A stretch of 64,000 nt of DNA from Shimia sp. R9_2 (GCF_017743735.1 NZ_JAGHRO010000008.1:124001-188000), one strand, 5' to 3'; counted from the first letter of the stretch, positions 1 through 10,184 are shown. Translations and numbers: made by a program. Notes: generated by a model from the sequence alone, not told the origin.

Positions 1-363
1 TGGACAGCGGGCGTGGCCATGCCCGGTGGCGATTTTCAGGTGCATGAGGTTGAAGGCAAGATTGCCGCGCTGCAAAGCCGCTATCCGTTCCTGACACCGG
101 CTTGGGCCAAACGCCTGATCCGCGCTTATGGCACCGAGGCCGAAATCATGCTGGGCGACGCCAAAGAGGCGGCGGATCTGGGGATCGATTTTGGCGCAAC
201 CCTGACAGAGGCGGAAGTGCGCTGGCTGATGGAAAAGGAATATGCGCGGGCGGCCGAGGATGTGGTCTGGCGGCGTACAAAGCTCGGCCTGCGGCTCTCG
301 GAGGCACAAATTGAGGCGCTCAACGCCCATATGCAGGCTGCGCGGCAAAAAGCCTCCGCCTGA
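1..363 (+). CDS. glpD: Glycerol-3-phosphate dehydrogenase, C-terminal part (5' end outside window)
   Basis: The frame is open from base 1 (codons reading WTAGVAMPGGDF) to a TGA at 361-363, so this is the last ~120 residues of a longer protein. The PGGDF motif followed by an YPFL...AYGTEAE...LGEAK/DLG...EVRWLM..E.A...DVVWRRTKLGL pattern is the C-terminal helical domain of FAD-dependent GlpD. That enzyme is membrane-associated and oxidises sn-glycerol 3-phosphate to dihydroxyacetone phosphate, feeding electrons to quinone. The FAD-binding and catalytic parts lie upstream and cannot be checked. A strong terminator follows 45 bases downstream, so this is the end of its transcription unit. Confidence 0.85.
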   Translation, partial: WTAGVAMPGGDFQVHEVEGKIAALQSRYPFLTPAWAKRLIRAYGTEAEIMLGDAKEAADLGIDFGATLTEAEVRWLMEKEYARAAEDVVWRRTKLGLRLSEAQIEALNAHMQAARQKASA

Positions 364-407
364 GAGAGATCGCGGAATTGATCTTTGGCCGCATGCGGCC
401 TATACGG

Positions 408-437
408 AGCCCGCACGATGCCGTCGTGCGGGCTTTT
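408..437 (+). terminator. Rho-independent terminator after glpD
   Basis: An 11-bp perfect stem (AGCCCGCACGA 408-418 with TCGTGCGGGCT 424-434) and a 5-base loop are followed by a short T run. It lies between the glpD stop and the icd promoter region. Confidence 0.85.
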
Positions 438-550
438 AGCTGCCGCAAAAAGCACTCGACGGCGGAAGGACCACACGGATTACTTCGGGCATTCTGCCCA
501 GAACCCGCAAATCTAGAGACACCCCTGACTTAAAAAAGGTTGTGATAAAT

Positions 551-2767
551 ATGGCTGATAACAAGACACCAGACATTCTGTATACAATTGTAGACGAAGC
601 GCCGGAGCTGGCATCTGCCTCCTTCCTGCCGATCATCCGCAAGTTCGTGTCTGCCGCTGGCATCACCGTGGGCACACCGGACATTTCGCTGGCCGGCCGC
701 ATCATCGCAACCTTCCCGGAAAACCTGACCGATGATCAGCGCCAGTCTGATGATTTGGCCGCGCTTGGCGAGCTGGTGAAGACACCTGACGCCAACGTCA
801 TCAAGCTGCCAAACATCTCCGCCTCCGTGCCACAGCTGGTTGCCGCCATCGAAGAGCTGCAGGCGCAGGGCTACGACATCCCGGCCTACCCGGAAGATCC
901 GCAGTCTGACGAAGAAAAAGCGATCCGCGCGCGTTATGACGGCATCAAAGGCTCCGCCGTGAACCCGGTGCTGCGTGAAGGCAACTCCGACCGTCGCTCC
1001 GCACGTGCAGTGAAGAACTTTGCGCAGAACAACCCGCACTCCATGGGTGCCTGGGCGTCTGACAGCAAAACCAAAGTCTCCTCCATGCCGGGCAACGACT
1101 TCTACGCAAACGAAGTTTCCGCGACCATCTCCGCCGATCAGGCCGGTGACGCGAAAATCGAATTTGTCGCCAAAGACGGCGCCGTGACCGTTCTGAAAGA
1201 CGGCTGGCCGCTGGAAGAAGGCACTGTGGCTGACGCGACCTTCATGTCCGCGAAAGCGCTCGGCGCGTTCCTTGCTGACGCGATTGAGGACACCAAAGCT
1301 GACGGCACCATGTTCTCTCTGCACATGAAAGCCACCATGATGAAGGTCTCTGACCCGATCATCTTCGGCCACGCGGTCAAAGCATGGCTTGGCCCGGTTT
1401 GGGATGCGCATGGCGACGCCATCGCAGCGGCGGGCGGCTCCCCGAACTCCGGTCTGGGGGCTGTTCTGGCAGCCATCGACACGCTGGACAATGCCGAGGC
1501 GATAAAAGCCGAGATCGCTGCGCTGGAACGTCCTTCCATGTATATGGTGGACAGCGATAAGGGCATCACCAACCTGCACGTGCCGTCCGATGTGATCATC
1601 GACGCCTCCATGCCTGCCGTGATCCGCGCAGGCGGCAAAGGCTGGGATGAAGCCGGCAACAAGGGTGACACCAACTGTGTGATCCCTGATCGCTGCTACG
1701 CCTCTGTGTACGATGAGACCGTGAACTTCTTCAAAGCCAATGGCGCGCTGGATGTGACCACCGCAGGCTCCGTGGCCAACGTGGGCCTGATGGCACAAAA
1801 GGCGGAAGAGTACGGCTCCCATCCAACCACCTTTGAAGCGCCAGCAGACGGCACCATCCGTGTTGTTCTGGCCAACGGTGAAACGCTGCACAGCCACGAC
1901 GTTGAGGCAGGCGACATCTGGCGCTCCTGCACCGTGAAGAAAGCGCCGATCGAGAACTGGATCGAACTGGCACTGGACCGTCAGCGCCTGACCGGTTCCG
2001 AGGCGATCTTCTGGCTGGACGCAAACCGCGCGCACGACGCAGAGCTGATCAAATACGTGAAACCTGCGCTGGAAGCGGCGGGCAAAGCGGACCTGTTCCA
2101 GATCCTCGCGCCACGCGAAGCAACGGCTCAGTCGCTGAAGACCATCACCGCAGGCAACGACAGCATCGCCATCACCGGCAACGTGCTGCGTGACTACCTG
2201 ACCGACCTCTTCCCGATCCTTGAGCTGGGCACCTCTGCCAAAATGCTCTCCATCGTGAAGCTGATGCAGGGCGGTGGTCTGTTTGAAACCGGCGCGGGCG
2301 GCTCTGCCCCCAAGCACGTTCAGCAGTTGGTCGAAGAAAACCACCTGCGCTGGGACTCCATGGGCGAATTCTGTGCCCTTGGTGAAAGCCTGAACTTCCT
2401 CGCGGATGTCAAAGGCAACGCAAAGGCGGGTGTTCTGGGTGTCACTGCCGAAGCCGCAACCCAAGGCATTCTGGACGACAACCGCTCCCCATCCCGCAAA
2501 GTGGGCCAGCCTGACAACCGCGACAGCCACTATTGGTTCGCGCGCTACTGGGCAGAAGCGCTGGCCGCACAGTCTGATGACGCAGATCTCGCGGCAGAGT
2601 TCGCAGGCGTGGCCAAAGCGCTGGCAGAGGGCGAAGAGGCCATTCTGGCGGAGTTCGCAGCGGCGCAAGGCCCGGCAGCAGACATCGGCGGCTACTACCG
2701 TCCGTCTGTAGAGCTGAAAGCGAAAGTGATGCGTCCAAGCGCGACACTGAACGCGATCATCGACTAA
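551..2767 (+). CDS. icd: Isocitrate dehydrogenase, NADP-dependent, monomeric type
   Basis: Oxidative decarboxylation of isocitrate to 2-oxoglutarate with NADP in the TCA cycle, cytosolic. The 738-residue product has the length and sequence of the monomeric IDH family (about 740 aa), which is unrelated in size to the 45-kDa dimeric form. The substrate-binding segment [12 protein letters not shown] lies at residues 138-149. The C-terminal half has the expected [11 protein letters not shown] and [20 protein letters not shown] blocks. I start at the ATG at 551; an in-frame GTG at 542 would add three residues but is less likely. The gene is monocistronic, with terminators on both sides. A long open frame on the opposite strand is a codon-bias artefact. 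Confidence 0.95.
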   Translation: MADNKTPDILYTIVDEAPELASASFLPIIRKFVSAAGITVGTPDISLAGRIIATFPENLTDDQRQSDDLAALGELVKTPDANVIKLPNISASVPQLVAAIEELQAQGYDIPAYPEDPQSDEEKAIRARYDGIKGSAVNPVLREGNSDRRSARAVKNFAQNNPHSMGAWASDSKTKVSSMPGNDFYANEVSATISADQAGDAKIEFVAKDGAVTVLKDGWPLEEGTVADATFMSAKALGAFLADAIEDTKADGTMFSLHMKATMMKVSDPIIFGHAVKAWLGPVWDAHGDAIAAAGGSPNSGLGAVLAAIDTLDNAEAIKAEIAALERPSMYMVDSDKGITNLHVPSDVIIDASMPAVIRAGGKGWDEAGNKGDTNCVIPDRCYASVYDETVNFFKANGALDVTTAGSVANVGLMAQKAEEYGSHPTTFEAPADGTIRVVLANGETLHSHDVEAGDIWRSCTVKKAPIENWIELALDRQRLTGSEAIFWLDANRAHDAELIKYVKPALEAAGKADLFQILAPREATAQSLKTITAGNDSIAITGNVLRDYLTDLFPILELGTSAKMLSIVKLMQGGGLFETGAGGSAPKHVQQLVEENHLRWDSMGEFCALGESLNFLADVKGNAKAGVLGVTAEAATQGILDDNRSPSRKVGQPDNRDSHYWFARYWAEALAAQSDDADLAAEFAGVAKALAEGEEAILAEFAAAQGPAADIGGYYRPSVELKAKVMRPSATLNAIID

Positions 2768-2792
2768 GGTCGCCACGCCGTGAAAAACAAGA

Positions 2793-2821
2793 AAGCCGCC
2801 CATTTCTGGGCGGCTTTTTTA
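2793..2821 (+). terminator. Terminator after icd
   Basis: AAGCCGCCC (2793-2801), loop ATTTCT, GGGCGGCTT, then a T run. The opposite strand also ends in a T-containing tail, so it may also stop transcripts of the convergent BCCT gene. Confidence 0.85.
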
Positions 2822-2899
2822 ATGCGTCAGACGGAACTGCCTGTCGCAGTGTGTGGGTATTGCCGAGGGCAGATGACCGCCCTCAACCGATAGCTTCAG

Positions 2900-4540
2900 T
2901 TACTGATGTACGGACTGAACGCCATTCTTTTCACGTACGCCGTCACGGATAACCGCTTTGATCAGAGCCAAGCCCATCAGAACCATCACGAAGCTGAAAG
3001 GCAGCGCGCCGATCACCATGGCGGTTTGAATAGCGCCAAGGCCACCAACCATCAGCAGGCCGCCGACAACAAAGCTCAGCGCCAGACCCCAGAAGATGAT
3101 GTGCGGACGGCCACGGGGGCTTTCGTCACCAGCTGCGTTGATGGTGTTCACGATCAGAACAGCAGAGTCTGCCGTGGTGACCAGATAGGTCAGCAGCAGA
3201 ACAACAACGATAACAGCCATGATCCAACCCAGTGCCGGAGACAGCAGCAGATCCAGCATCACGAACAGCTGGTTTGACTGACCCGCGCCAGAGATTGCAT
3301 CGCCAACGCCGCCGTTCAGCGTCAGGTCGATAGCGGTGCCGCCAACAACAGTGAACCAGATGAAGCACATCAACGAAGGCACCAGAATGGCACCAACGAT
3401 GTACTCACGCAGGCTGCGGCCGCGCGAGATACGCGCCAGGAACACACCAACAAAGGGGGCAAATGCGATCCACCAAGCCCAGTAGAACACGGACCAGCCA
3501 CCTTGCCAGCCTGCAAGTGCGTCACCCGTCTCGGTGCCATCCGGGCTCCAAACAGTGAACAGAAGGGCCGGCAGTTGGGTCACATAAGCAAAGAAGCCGT
3601 TCACCAGAGCGCTGAGACCAAAGAAGGTCGAACCGAAGAGCAGGAAGAAGGCCAGCAGGAAGAAGCTAAGACCCATGTTCAAGTTCGACAGCCATTTGAT
3701 GCCTTTGCCAACGCCTGACAGCGCGGATAGGGTTGATGCGCCCATGATGACAGCCAGCGAGACGACAATCCCAGCGGTCGACGGCTTGCCCGCCTCATTG
3801 ACCAGCCAGTCGCCCAGACCGATACGGGTCAGGCCCGAAACGAATTGCTCCACACCAAAGCCAAGCGTTTGTGCCACACCAAGAATGGTCGCCACAACAG
3901 CAACAACGTCAACAACATGGCCGATGCCACCTGACAGACGTTCCCCAAACAGCGGCGCCAGGCCGGAACGAATGGTCAGTGGCAGGTTGCGGCGATAGGA
4001 GAAGTAAGCAAGCGACAACCCCACCAACGCATAACACGCCCATGCGACAAAGCCCCAGTGCATGAACGACCAAACATAGGCAGAGGTCACGTTGTCCGCG
4101 CCGGATGCCGTGGTTTCCCCCATAATCACGCTGGGATTGTTCGCGAAGTGATACATCGGCTCTGCGGTGGCAAATGTCAGCATCCCGATACCGATCCCGG
4201 CACCAAACATCATTGAGAACCAGGAGAAGTTGGAGAACTCAGGTGTATCCCCGGCCTGACCAAGCTGCAGCCTGCCTGTGGCGGGAACCACTGCCAGCGC
4301 CGCACAAACAATGGTGAAGAAAGCCGCAGCATAGATGTACCAGCTAGCAAAATTCTTCAGAAGAAAGCCGTTCATCGCGCCCAAAACAGCGGCGGCGTTT
4401 TCAGGCACAGAAATCGCCCACACGATCAGCGCACTGACCAAAATTTTGGACGATATCGCGACGGTTTTGCTGAAGCCGGCATAAAAGCCTGTTTCAGCCG
4501 TTGGGATCGACAGATCCATCATTGGGGGTTCTTTAGCCAT
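2900..4540 (-). CDS. dddT: BCCT-family transporter, probable DMSP/betaine importer (DddT-like)
   Basis: A 546-residue inner-membrane secondary transporter of the betaine/choline/carnitine family with about 12 hydrophobic segments. Family hallmarks are visible: the glycine-rich GAGIGIGM at residues 113-120, and the Trp/Tyr box WSVFYWAWWIAFAP followed by FLARISRGRS. The start at 4540 has a strong Shine-Dalgarno (AGGAGGAG). The gene lies directly downstream of dddD on the same strand but is separated by a terminator at 4623-4652, so it probably has its own promoter. BCCT carriers next to dddD are named dddT in DMSP-degrading bacteria. Assignment of DMSP rather than glycine betaine rests on that context only, and these carriers often accept both. 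Confidence 0.75.
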   Translation of the reverse strand: MAKEPPMMDLSIPTAETGFYAGFSKTVAISSKILVSALIVWAISVPENAAAVLGAMNGFLLKNFASWYIYAAAFFTIVCAALAVVPATGRLQLGQAGDTPEFSNFSWFSMMFGAGIGIGMLTFATAEPMYHFANNPSVIMGETTASGADNVTSAYVWSFMHWGFVAWACYALVGLSLAYFSYRRNLPLTIRSGLAPLFGERLSGGIGHVVDVVAVVATILGVAQTLGFGVEQFVSGLTRIGLGDWLVNEAGKPSTAGIVVSLAVIMGASTLSALSGVGKGIKWLSNLNMGLSFFLLAFFLLFGSTFFGLSALVNGFFAYVTQLPALLFTVWSPDGTETGDALAGWQGGWSVFYWAWWIAFAPFVGVFLARISRGRSLREYIVGAILVPSLMCFIWFTVVGGTAIDLTLNGGVGDAISGAGQSNQLFVMLDLLLSPALGWIMAVIVVVLLLTYLVTTADSAVLIVNTINAAGDESPRGRPHIIFWGLALSFVVGGLLMVGGLGAIQTAMVIGALPFSFVMVLMGLALIKAVIRDGVREKNGVQSVHQ

Positions 4541-4622
4541 AACTCCTCCTTTTGGCGCAAGAATTCACATCCTTGAGGGATGTTCCGGTTTCGGAGTGCT
4601 CAGCCAAATGGCGGCGCGCTCA

Positions 4623-4652
4623 CAAAAAACCGCCCCTTCGAGCAGGAGCGGT
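4623..4652 (-). terminator. Terminator after dddD
   Basis: Read on the minus strand: ACCGCTCCT, loop GCTCGA, AGGGGCGGT, then six T. The 9-bp stem has one G-T pair. It separates dddD from the BCCT gene. Confidence 0.85.
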
Positions 4653-4660
4653 GTGTTGGA

Positions 4661-7171
4661 TTAACTTGGAAGATATTCGTCAGCCCATGATGTGCTGATA
4701 TCGCCGCTGGCGATCATCTGTTCAATGGCTTTCTCCGCATAGCCAAGGTCGCGCAGAATCGTCCGCGTGGAAGTGCCAAACTTCTCCGCTGGGTCAAGGG
4801 CATAGACCTTGCTTTGCGCTGGACGCACGGCGTAGGGATCAAGTTGTGTCACCTCGCGGCCGCTTGGATGATCGGGGTAGACCGAGAAAGAATAGCTGCC
4901 TTTGTCGATCCCCGGCAGACCGTCGCTTTCACGTGTGTTCAGCGCGCGCAGGGCTTCGAGGTTTTCACAGATCGTGGCCGCGATATCTGCTGCACGCAAA
5001 CGGGCCACCCACTCGGAGGCGGGCTGCAGTTGGAATGCCTGAGAGAGATAGGCCGCGCGCTCTTCCTCGGGCAGGTTTGGCAAATCTTCCAACCCTTCAA
5101 CCTGCGCAAAACGCGGCAGATCGCTCTCATAGGCGCTCAGCAGAATGTAGCGTCCTGACGCGGTATAGTAGAAGCGGGTCAGAGCATCATATCCGTTGGC
5201 CTCAGGGCCGGAAGGCTCGTCGAACAAACCGCGCCCCTTAAAGTCAAAGGCAAAAGGCGCCTGCAGCAGGCCACTGTTGGCCGTCAGAGAGGTGCGGCCC
5301 CGGCCAATGCGACCGAAGCGATGCTTTTGATAGAGCGCCGCAGCGACACTCAACGCCCCACCAAAGCCGCACATAACATCGATGGTGCCAACATGGGCGT
5401 GCTCTTCGGGGCGATCCATGGCCCCCCCAAAGCGCAGCATGATGCCGGTCGCAGCCTGCACCAGATCATCATAACCGATATAGTCAGTCCGCGTGCCCCG
5501 CCGGACGCCGCTGAAACAATCCAGTTTACAGAAGATCGCATCCGGATTGAGCTTGCGCAGATTGTCGGCATCAAGCCCCATTTTACGGATCTGATTGTCC
5601 GGCGCATTCCAGACAATCACGTCAACGGTTTTCACCAGATCTTCAAAGACCTGACGGCCATGGCGCGAGGTGATATCTGCCAGAATGGAGCTTTTGCCGC
5701 GCATCTGCGACATGCCGTAGATCACGGTGTTCCAGCTATCATACATCGGCTCTGCCGGATCCAGTTTGATCACCTCAGCGCCAAAGCGCGCCAGATAGCT
5801 GGCAGAGTGAGGCCCTGCGATCACATTGCATAGATCGAGGACCCGTACGCCAGACAGCCAGCCTTCGCGGCTTTCCGTTTCAGCGGGCTCCGGCAATTCT
5901 GTGCGGAGCTTTTTGAGAATTTTCAGAGCTTCGTCAAATTCGGCCCAGCGACGCGGTTCCGGCTTCAGCGCCTCTTCGCCGCTTTCCTCAAGCCACACCA
6001 CTGGCCCGGGTTGTGTCATGTCACCGTAGACCGGATCCCAAACATCGATCATCAGCCCGGAGGTCTCGGCATATTCGTCGTGAATCCACTCCTGGAGCCA
6101 CCTTTGCGGCGCGCCCGGGATCATGCCGCGGCCAAACATCTTCTTCCACTCATGGGAGGTGCGGGTCATAAACACCTCCTTCATGCGCGCAGCGATCTTG
6201 TCGGCCCAGTCCTTTGGCATGGGGTAGACGCCTAGCGAGGTGTTGTGTTCCCACTCCGACCACGGCTTGTAGGTGTCTTCTTCGGAGGTCAGGCCCTCTT
6301 CAACCAGTTCGTCGTAAATCCCCAGCACTTCCAGGCAGCGGCGCGCGTGGTTTTTGTGGCTAGGGCAGACCACATAGAACATCCGGCCGTCTTTGCACAT
6401 GTAGCTGCGGAAGAACGGGTCCAAAAGCTCCTGGAGATCCTCGTAGCTGACGTTCATCGGCAGGCCTTCGATCCGGCGGCGCTCGATCTCTACCTCGCGC
6501 TGGGTCAGATAGCGCTGGGGCATGTCAGAAACGTGGATGGAGTTATAGCAAAGCCCCTCCATCACTGCGGCAGCCAGAGGCACCTCGATGGCGTCCCCCT
6601 GCCCGGTCAATTGCCGCGCTTGCAGCGCCAGCACGGTGGCCGAAGCGGCAATCTGGGAGGCATAGGCAGAAGACAGTGGCAGCGGAGAGAAGGACGGGTT
6701 GAGGCCCATGAGCACGCGGTTCAGCCCCATGTCGGTGAAGACACCGGAACTTGCGGCCACGATGCTCTCAAAAGCGCGCAGCTCGCGGCGCTCTTCGTCA
6801 TCAGAGGCGAAACCCGGAATGCTGAGGGTGATCAACTCTGGACGGTCATTGCGCATAGCGGCAAAATCGATGCCCAGCTTGGACAGTTTTCCCGGGCGGA
6901 AATTCTCGATGAGAATGTCGGCCTCCGCACATAGCGCAAGCGCCTGCTCAAGACCTTCTGGGGTTTTCAGATCGAGATTTACGATGACCTTATTGCGGTT
7001 CAGCATGGCGTTGGCCGGGCTATCCCACATAGCGCCTTCGGGCGGGTCGATGTGCACAACCGTTGCCCCCAAATCCCCGAGCAGCATCGCAACGGCAGGG
7101 CCCGCGATATACTGGCCGAAGTCCACGACTTTCACGCCGGTCAACGGCAGGTTGGAAAACGAATGACGCAT
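4661..7171 (-). CDS. dddD: DMSP CoA-transferase/lyase DddD
   Basis: An 836-residue tandem class III (CaiB/BaiF) CoA-transferase, the size and architecture of DddD. In established work DddD moves CoA from acetyl-CoA to DMSP and cleaves the adduct to dimethyl sulfide and 3-hydroxypropionyl-CoA. Domain 1 covers about residues 5-425, with the central insert EGLPMNVSYEDLQELLDPFF and SHKNHARRC typical of this subfamily; domain 2 covers about 438-836. The catalytic Asp position of the family is present in domain 2 (GYDDLVQAATG, D568). In domain 1 the matching motif reads AFESIVAASSG, with Glu135 in place of Asp, fitting one active domain. The start at 7171 has GGAGGA upstream. It follows dddA by 36 bases, so the two are probably cotranscribed. 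Taurine or carnitine CoA-transferases are single-domain, which argues against them. Confidence 0.85.
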   Translation of the reverse strand: MRHSFSNLPLTGVKVVDFGQYIAGPAVAMLLGDLGATVVHIDPPEGAMWDSPANAMLNRNKVIVNLDLKTPEGLEQALALCAEADILIENFRPGKLSKLGIDFAAMRNDRPELITLSIPGFASDDEERRELRAFESIVAASSGVFTDMGLNRVLMGLNPSFSPLPLSSAYASQIAASATVLALQARQLTGQGDAIEVPLAAAVMEGLCYNSIHVSDMPQRYLTQREVEIERRRIEGLPMNVSYEDLQELLDPFFRSYMCKDGRMFYVVCPSHKNHARRCLEVLGIYDELVEEGLTSEEDTYKPWSEWEHNTSLGVYPMPKDWADKIAARMKEVFMTRTSHEWKKMFGRGMIPGAPQRWLQEWIHDEYAETSGLMIDVWDPVYGDMTQPGPVVWLEESGEEALKPEPRRWAEFDEALKILKKLRTELPEPAETESREGWLSGVRVLDLCNVIAGPHSASYLARFGAEVIKLDPAEPMYDSWNTVIYGMSQMRGKSSILADITSRHGRQVFEDLVKTVDVIVWNAPDNQIRKMGLDADNLRKLNPDAIFCKLDCFSGVRRGTRTDYIGYDDLVQAATGIMLRFGGAMDRPEEHAHVGTIDVMCGFGGALSVAAALYQKHRFGRIGRGRTSLTANSGLLQAPFAFDFKGRGLFDEPSGPEANGYDALTRFYYTASGRYILLSAYESDLPRFAQVEGLEDLPNLPEEERAAYLSQAFQLQPASEWVARLRAADIAATICENLEALRALNTRESDGLPGIDKGSYSFSVYPDHPSGREVTQLDPYAVRPAQSKVYALDPAEKFGTSTRTILRDLGYAEKAIEQMIASGDISTSWADEYLPS

Positions 7172-7207
7172 GTGTCCTCCGATCGTTCAGGAATTTGTGT
7201 TGCGCGG

Positions 7208-8869
7208 TTATTGACCGTTCAGGATCCAGCCAGCGGCTTTCTCGGCAATCATGATGGTCGGAGAGTTGGTGTTGCCGCTGGTGATTTCCGGCATGATCGA
7301 GGCGTCCACCACCCGCAAGCCGCTCACCCCGCGCATGCGCAGATGCGGATCCAAGACGGCGGTGGGATCATCATCGCTGCCCATCTTTACAGTGCCGACG
7401 GGGTGGAAGATGGTGCTTGCGATGTCTCCGGCAAGGCGGGCCAGCTCTTCATCACTTTGGTACTGTGTGCCCGGCTTAAACTCTTCTGGCGCATATTTGC
7501 GCATCGCAGGCTGCGCCATGATCTCGCGCACCTGACGCAGGCTGTCGGCCGCCACTTTGCGATCGTCTTCGGTATCCAGGTAATTTGGTGTGATCTCTGG
7601 CGCGTCGCGGAAGTTGCCGGAGGCAATGCGCACATGACCACGGCTGGTGGGATTGAGGTTGCAAACACTCACGGTCATGGCCGGGAAGTCATGCAGATCC
7701 TCGCCAAAGGCCTCAAGGCTCAGCGGTTGTACGTGGTATTCCAGATTGGCATGCGTGCGGCCCGGATCAGAGCGGGTGAAAGCCCCCAGTTGGCTCGGTG
7801 ACATGCTCATAGGGCCGGACCGTTTGAACACATACTCAAGCCCGATCTTGGCCTTGCCCAGCAGCGAGTTGGCCAGTGTATTCAGGGTTTGGGTGCCCTT
7901 CACTTTGAAGACCGCACGGATCTGGAGGTGATCCTGCAGGTTTTCCCCAACATAGGGCTGGTCCATCACCACATCGATGCCGTGCTTTTTCAGAAGGTCC
8001 GCAGGGCCAATGCCCGACAGTTGAAGGATTTGCGGAGAGTTGATCGCGCCAGCAGACAGCACCACCTCTTTGCGCGCGAAGGCCTCAACGGATTGACCGG
8101 CGCGGTTCACACGCACCCCAGAACAACGCAGGTCGCCTTCTTTATCAAACAGCAGTTTTTCCGCCTGCGCTTCGGTCCAGATTGTCAAATTGGGACGCGC
8201 TTTGGCGGGACGCAGGAACGCTTTGGAAGTGTTCCAGCGCCAGCCTGAGCGCTGGTTGACGTCAAAATAGCCAACGCCAGCATTGTCGCCGCTGTTGAAA
8301 TCATCGGTTTTCTGGACGCCGGTCTCCTCTGCGGCATCCGCAAAGCTGTCCAGCACCTCCCAGTTCAGGCGCTGCTTCTCAATCCGCCACTCGCCACCGT
8401 GGCCATGCATATCCGAGAAACGGCTGTTGTCCCCGGTTTTGGGGTCAGCGCCATCATCCAGTTTGTAGTGGTCCTCATGAGATTTGAAGGACTCCAGAGA
8501 ATTTTCCCAGTTCCATTCTGCTTCTCCGGTCAACGCAGCCCAGTTGTCATAGTCGCGCGCTTGCCCGCGCATGTAGATCATGCCGTTGATTGAGGAGCAC
8601 CCGCCCAGGGTTTTACCACGCGGATAGAGCAGGCTGCGGCCGTTGAGCCCTTTGTCAGGCTGCGTTTTATAGAGCCAATCAGCGCGGGGATTGCCGATGC
8701 AATAAAGATAGCCCACAGGAATATGGATCCACGGGTAAGTGTCAGCCTTGCCCGCTTCCAGCAAAAGCACACGATTGGCAGGATCCGCGCTCAGGCGATT
8801 GGCCAGCAAACAGCCAGCAGAGCCCGCGCCGACGACGATGTAGTCAAATTCGTTTGCTTGATCCGCCAT
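7208..8869 (-). CDS. dddA: GMC-family FAD alcohol dehydrogenase, DddA-like (3-hydroxypropionate oxidation)
   Basis: A choline-dehydrogenase-like flavoprotein of 553 residues from the chosen start. The N-terminus has the FAD dinucleotide-binding motif [36 protein letters not shown] is the GMC signature, and the C-terminus has [10 protein letters not shown] and NTNSP, the catalytic His region. A further in-frame start exists at 9019, but the ATG at 8869 has AGAAGGA upstream and begins right before the FAD motif. In Halomonas, DddA is a GMC-type enzyme converting 3-hydroxypropionate (from DddD) to malonate semialdehyde. The operonic position before dddD supports that role here. Choline or another alcohol remains possible on sequence alone. 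No dddC-like aldehyde dehydrogenase is in the window. Confidence 0.72.
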   Translation of the reverse strand: MADQANEFDYIVVGAGSAGCLLANRLSADPANRVLLLEAGKADTYPWIHIPVGYLYCIGNPRADWLYKTQPDKGLNGRSLLYPRGKTLGGCSSINGMIYMRGQARDYDNWAALTGEAEWNWENSLESFKSHEDHYKLDDGADPKTGDNSRFSDMHGHGGEWRIEKQRLNWEVLDSFADAAEETGVQKTDDFNSGDNAGVGYFDVNQRSGWRWNTSKAFLRPAKARPNLTIWTEAQAEKLLFDKEGDLRCSGVRVNRAGQSVEAFARKEVVLSAGAINSPQILQLSGIGPADLLKKHGIDVVMDQPYVGENLQDHLQIRAVFKVKGTQTLNTLANSLLGKAKIGLEYVFKRSGPMSMSPSQLGAFTRSDPGRTHANLEYHVQPLSLEAFGEDLHDFPAMTVSVCNLNPTSRGHVRIASGNFRDAPEITPNYLDTEDDRKVAADSLRQVREIMAQPAMRKYAPEEFKPGTQYQSDEELARLAGDIASTIFHPVGTVKMGSDDDPTAVLDPHLRMRGVSGLRVVDASIMPEITSGNTNSPTIMIAEKAAGWILNGQ

Positions 8870-9006
8870 GTCTGATCCTTCTGCCACCGGGTCGCTCAGT
8901 TCGTGATTACAGAGGGAGAGAAGTGCGAAACGCCTGACACAGCGAGTCATTGGGCTGTGTTCAAAAGACTGATCTGCATTTCCTCCCCGAAACGCAATTG
9001 ATGCAT

Positions 9007-9049
9007 AGGTATTCGACATTCAGCGGCGGGAAGCTAATGACAAATACCT
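9007..9049. promoter_or_regulatory. Inverted repeat in the dddA / lysR divergent promoter region
   Basis: The 204-bp divergent intergenic region holds an inverted repeat AGGTATT (9007-9013) and AATACCT (9043-9049), spaced 29 bases, ending 25 bases before the lysR start. It is a plausible operator for the adjacent LysR-type regulator, but LysR sites are variable and this is an inference. Confidence 0.35.
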
Positions 9050-9073
9050 CAGAGCTATATTACAAATTTTTAT

Positions 9074-9985
9074 ATGGACAGATTCTCGAACCTTAACAAT
9101 CTCTTGGCCTTTGTTACCGTGGCGCGTGAGGGCAGTGTGTCCCGTGCGGCGGATGTGCTCAATCTCACCCAGCCAGCGATCAGCCATCAGATCAGGCGAC
9201 TTGCAGAGGAAACCGGTTTGACCCTCTTCACCCGCACCACAACCGGTCTACAACTCACACCCGATGGAGCAGCGATTCTGGCAAAGGCCGAGAATGTGCT
9301 GGAGGCCATGAGCGAATTCCGCCGGAGCGCCCGGCGCCGGTCCGGCCAGATCAGTGGCACCTTGCGACTGGGCACGATCGTTGATCCCGAGTTTATCCGC
9401 CTTGGACGCTTGCTGGCGATCTTGCGGCGCGAGCATGCAGCCATCGAGACGCATCTGCTGCACGGAGTGAGCGGAAATATTCTCTCGTGGCTCAGCCGCG
9501 GACAGATTGACGCCGGGTTTTATCTGAGCGGTCCCGGTGGTGTTCCAAGCACCACTCCAGATACCGAAAGCCCGATCCACGCGGTACATCTCGCGGATTT
9601 CAACTATCGGGTCGTTGCGCCAGCTGGCTGGGGGGCGCAGGCGGAACATGCGGACTGGAAACAGCTTGCCACCTTGCCTTGGATCGGCACGCCGGAGCTG
9701 TCGGTGCATCATCGACTCTTGCAACGTGTGTTCAAGGAGCATGGCTGCACCCAAAATGTTGTGGCGCAGGTGGATCAGGAGGCGTCAATGCTGGAGATGG
9801 TGAGATCCGGTATCGGTTTGAGTCTGTGCCGTGACTCAATCGCTCTGCACCAGAAGCAGACATTCGGTCTGGTGATTTGTGAGACCGTTTCGGTGCCCGC
9901 GAGCCTCAGTTTTGTCACGCTGGAACGTCACATAAACCGCCCGATCATTGCAGAAACAGTGCGCTTGCTAGAGCAGGCTTGGTGA
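9074..9985 (+). CDS. LysR-family transcriptional regulator (likely controls the ddd genes)
   Basis: A 303-residue LysR regulator. The N-terminal winged helix-turn-helix spans about residues 8-66 (FVTVAREGSVSRAADVLNLTQPAISHQIRRL). The C-terminal periplasmic-binding-like effector domain starts near residue 95 (GTLRLGTIVDPEF). It is divergent from dddA with a shared promoter region, the usual arrangement for a LysR activator and its target operon. LysR regulators (DddR) accompany dddD clusters in other bacteria, where DMSP or downstream products act as inducers. Whether this one is a true orthologue cannot be decided here. Confidence 0.8.
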   Translation: MDRFSNLNNLLAFVTVAREGSVSRAADVLNLTQPAISHQIRRLAEETGLTLFTRTTTGLQLTPDGAAILAKAENVLEAMSEFRRSARRRSGQISGTLRLGTIVDPEFIRLGRLLAILRREHAAIETHLLHGVSGNILSWLSRGQIDAGFYLSGPGGVPSTTPDTESPIHAVHLADFNYRVVAPAGWGAQAEHADWKQLATLPWIGTPELSVHHRLLQRVFKEHGCTQNVVAQVDQEASMLEMVRSGIGLSLCRDSIALHQKQTFGLVICETVSVPASLSFVTLERHINRPIIAETVRLLEQAW

Positions 9986-10106
9986 GCCTGCTTGTACAGG
10001 TCTGCGTGAGTGACAAAGGGCGGGTGCTGGCTTTGTGGGGTGTGTTCAAACACGCGTGCGACGCCAAAGGCACAAGCATGTAAGCACTTACGGAAAAACA
10101 GAAAAA

Positions 10107-10184
10107 TGGCGAGCCCTGGAGGACTCGAACCCCCGACCTGAGAATTAGAAGTTCCCTGCTCTAATCCAGCTGAGCTAAGGGCCC
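10107..10184 (-). tRNA. tRNA-Arg(UCU)
   Basis: On the minus strand the sequence folds as a cloverleaf. The acceptor stem is GGGCCCU/AGGGCUC with one G-U pair. The D arm contains AGCUCAGCUGG, the anticodon stem is GGGAA/UUCUC with loop CUUCUAA (anticodon UCU), and the T arm contains GGUUCGAGUCC. The CCA end is encoded at 10107-10109. It reads the rare AGA codon. No integrase or duplicated 3' end is seen near it. Confidence 0.95.

Noticed and set aside
530-2803. A 757-codon open frame antisense to icd
   Set aside because: It mirrors the icd codons almost exactly, has a His/Arg/Cys-rich composition without any domain, and results from GC-rich codon bias.
10107-10184. tRNA-Arg as integration site of a genomic island
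   Set aside because: No integrase, no repeated 3' end and no compositional change next to it; the flanking genes look chromosomal.
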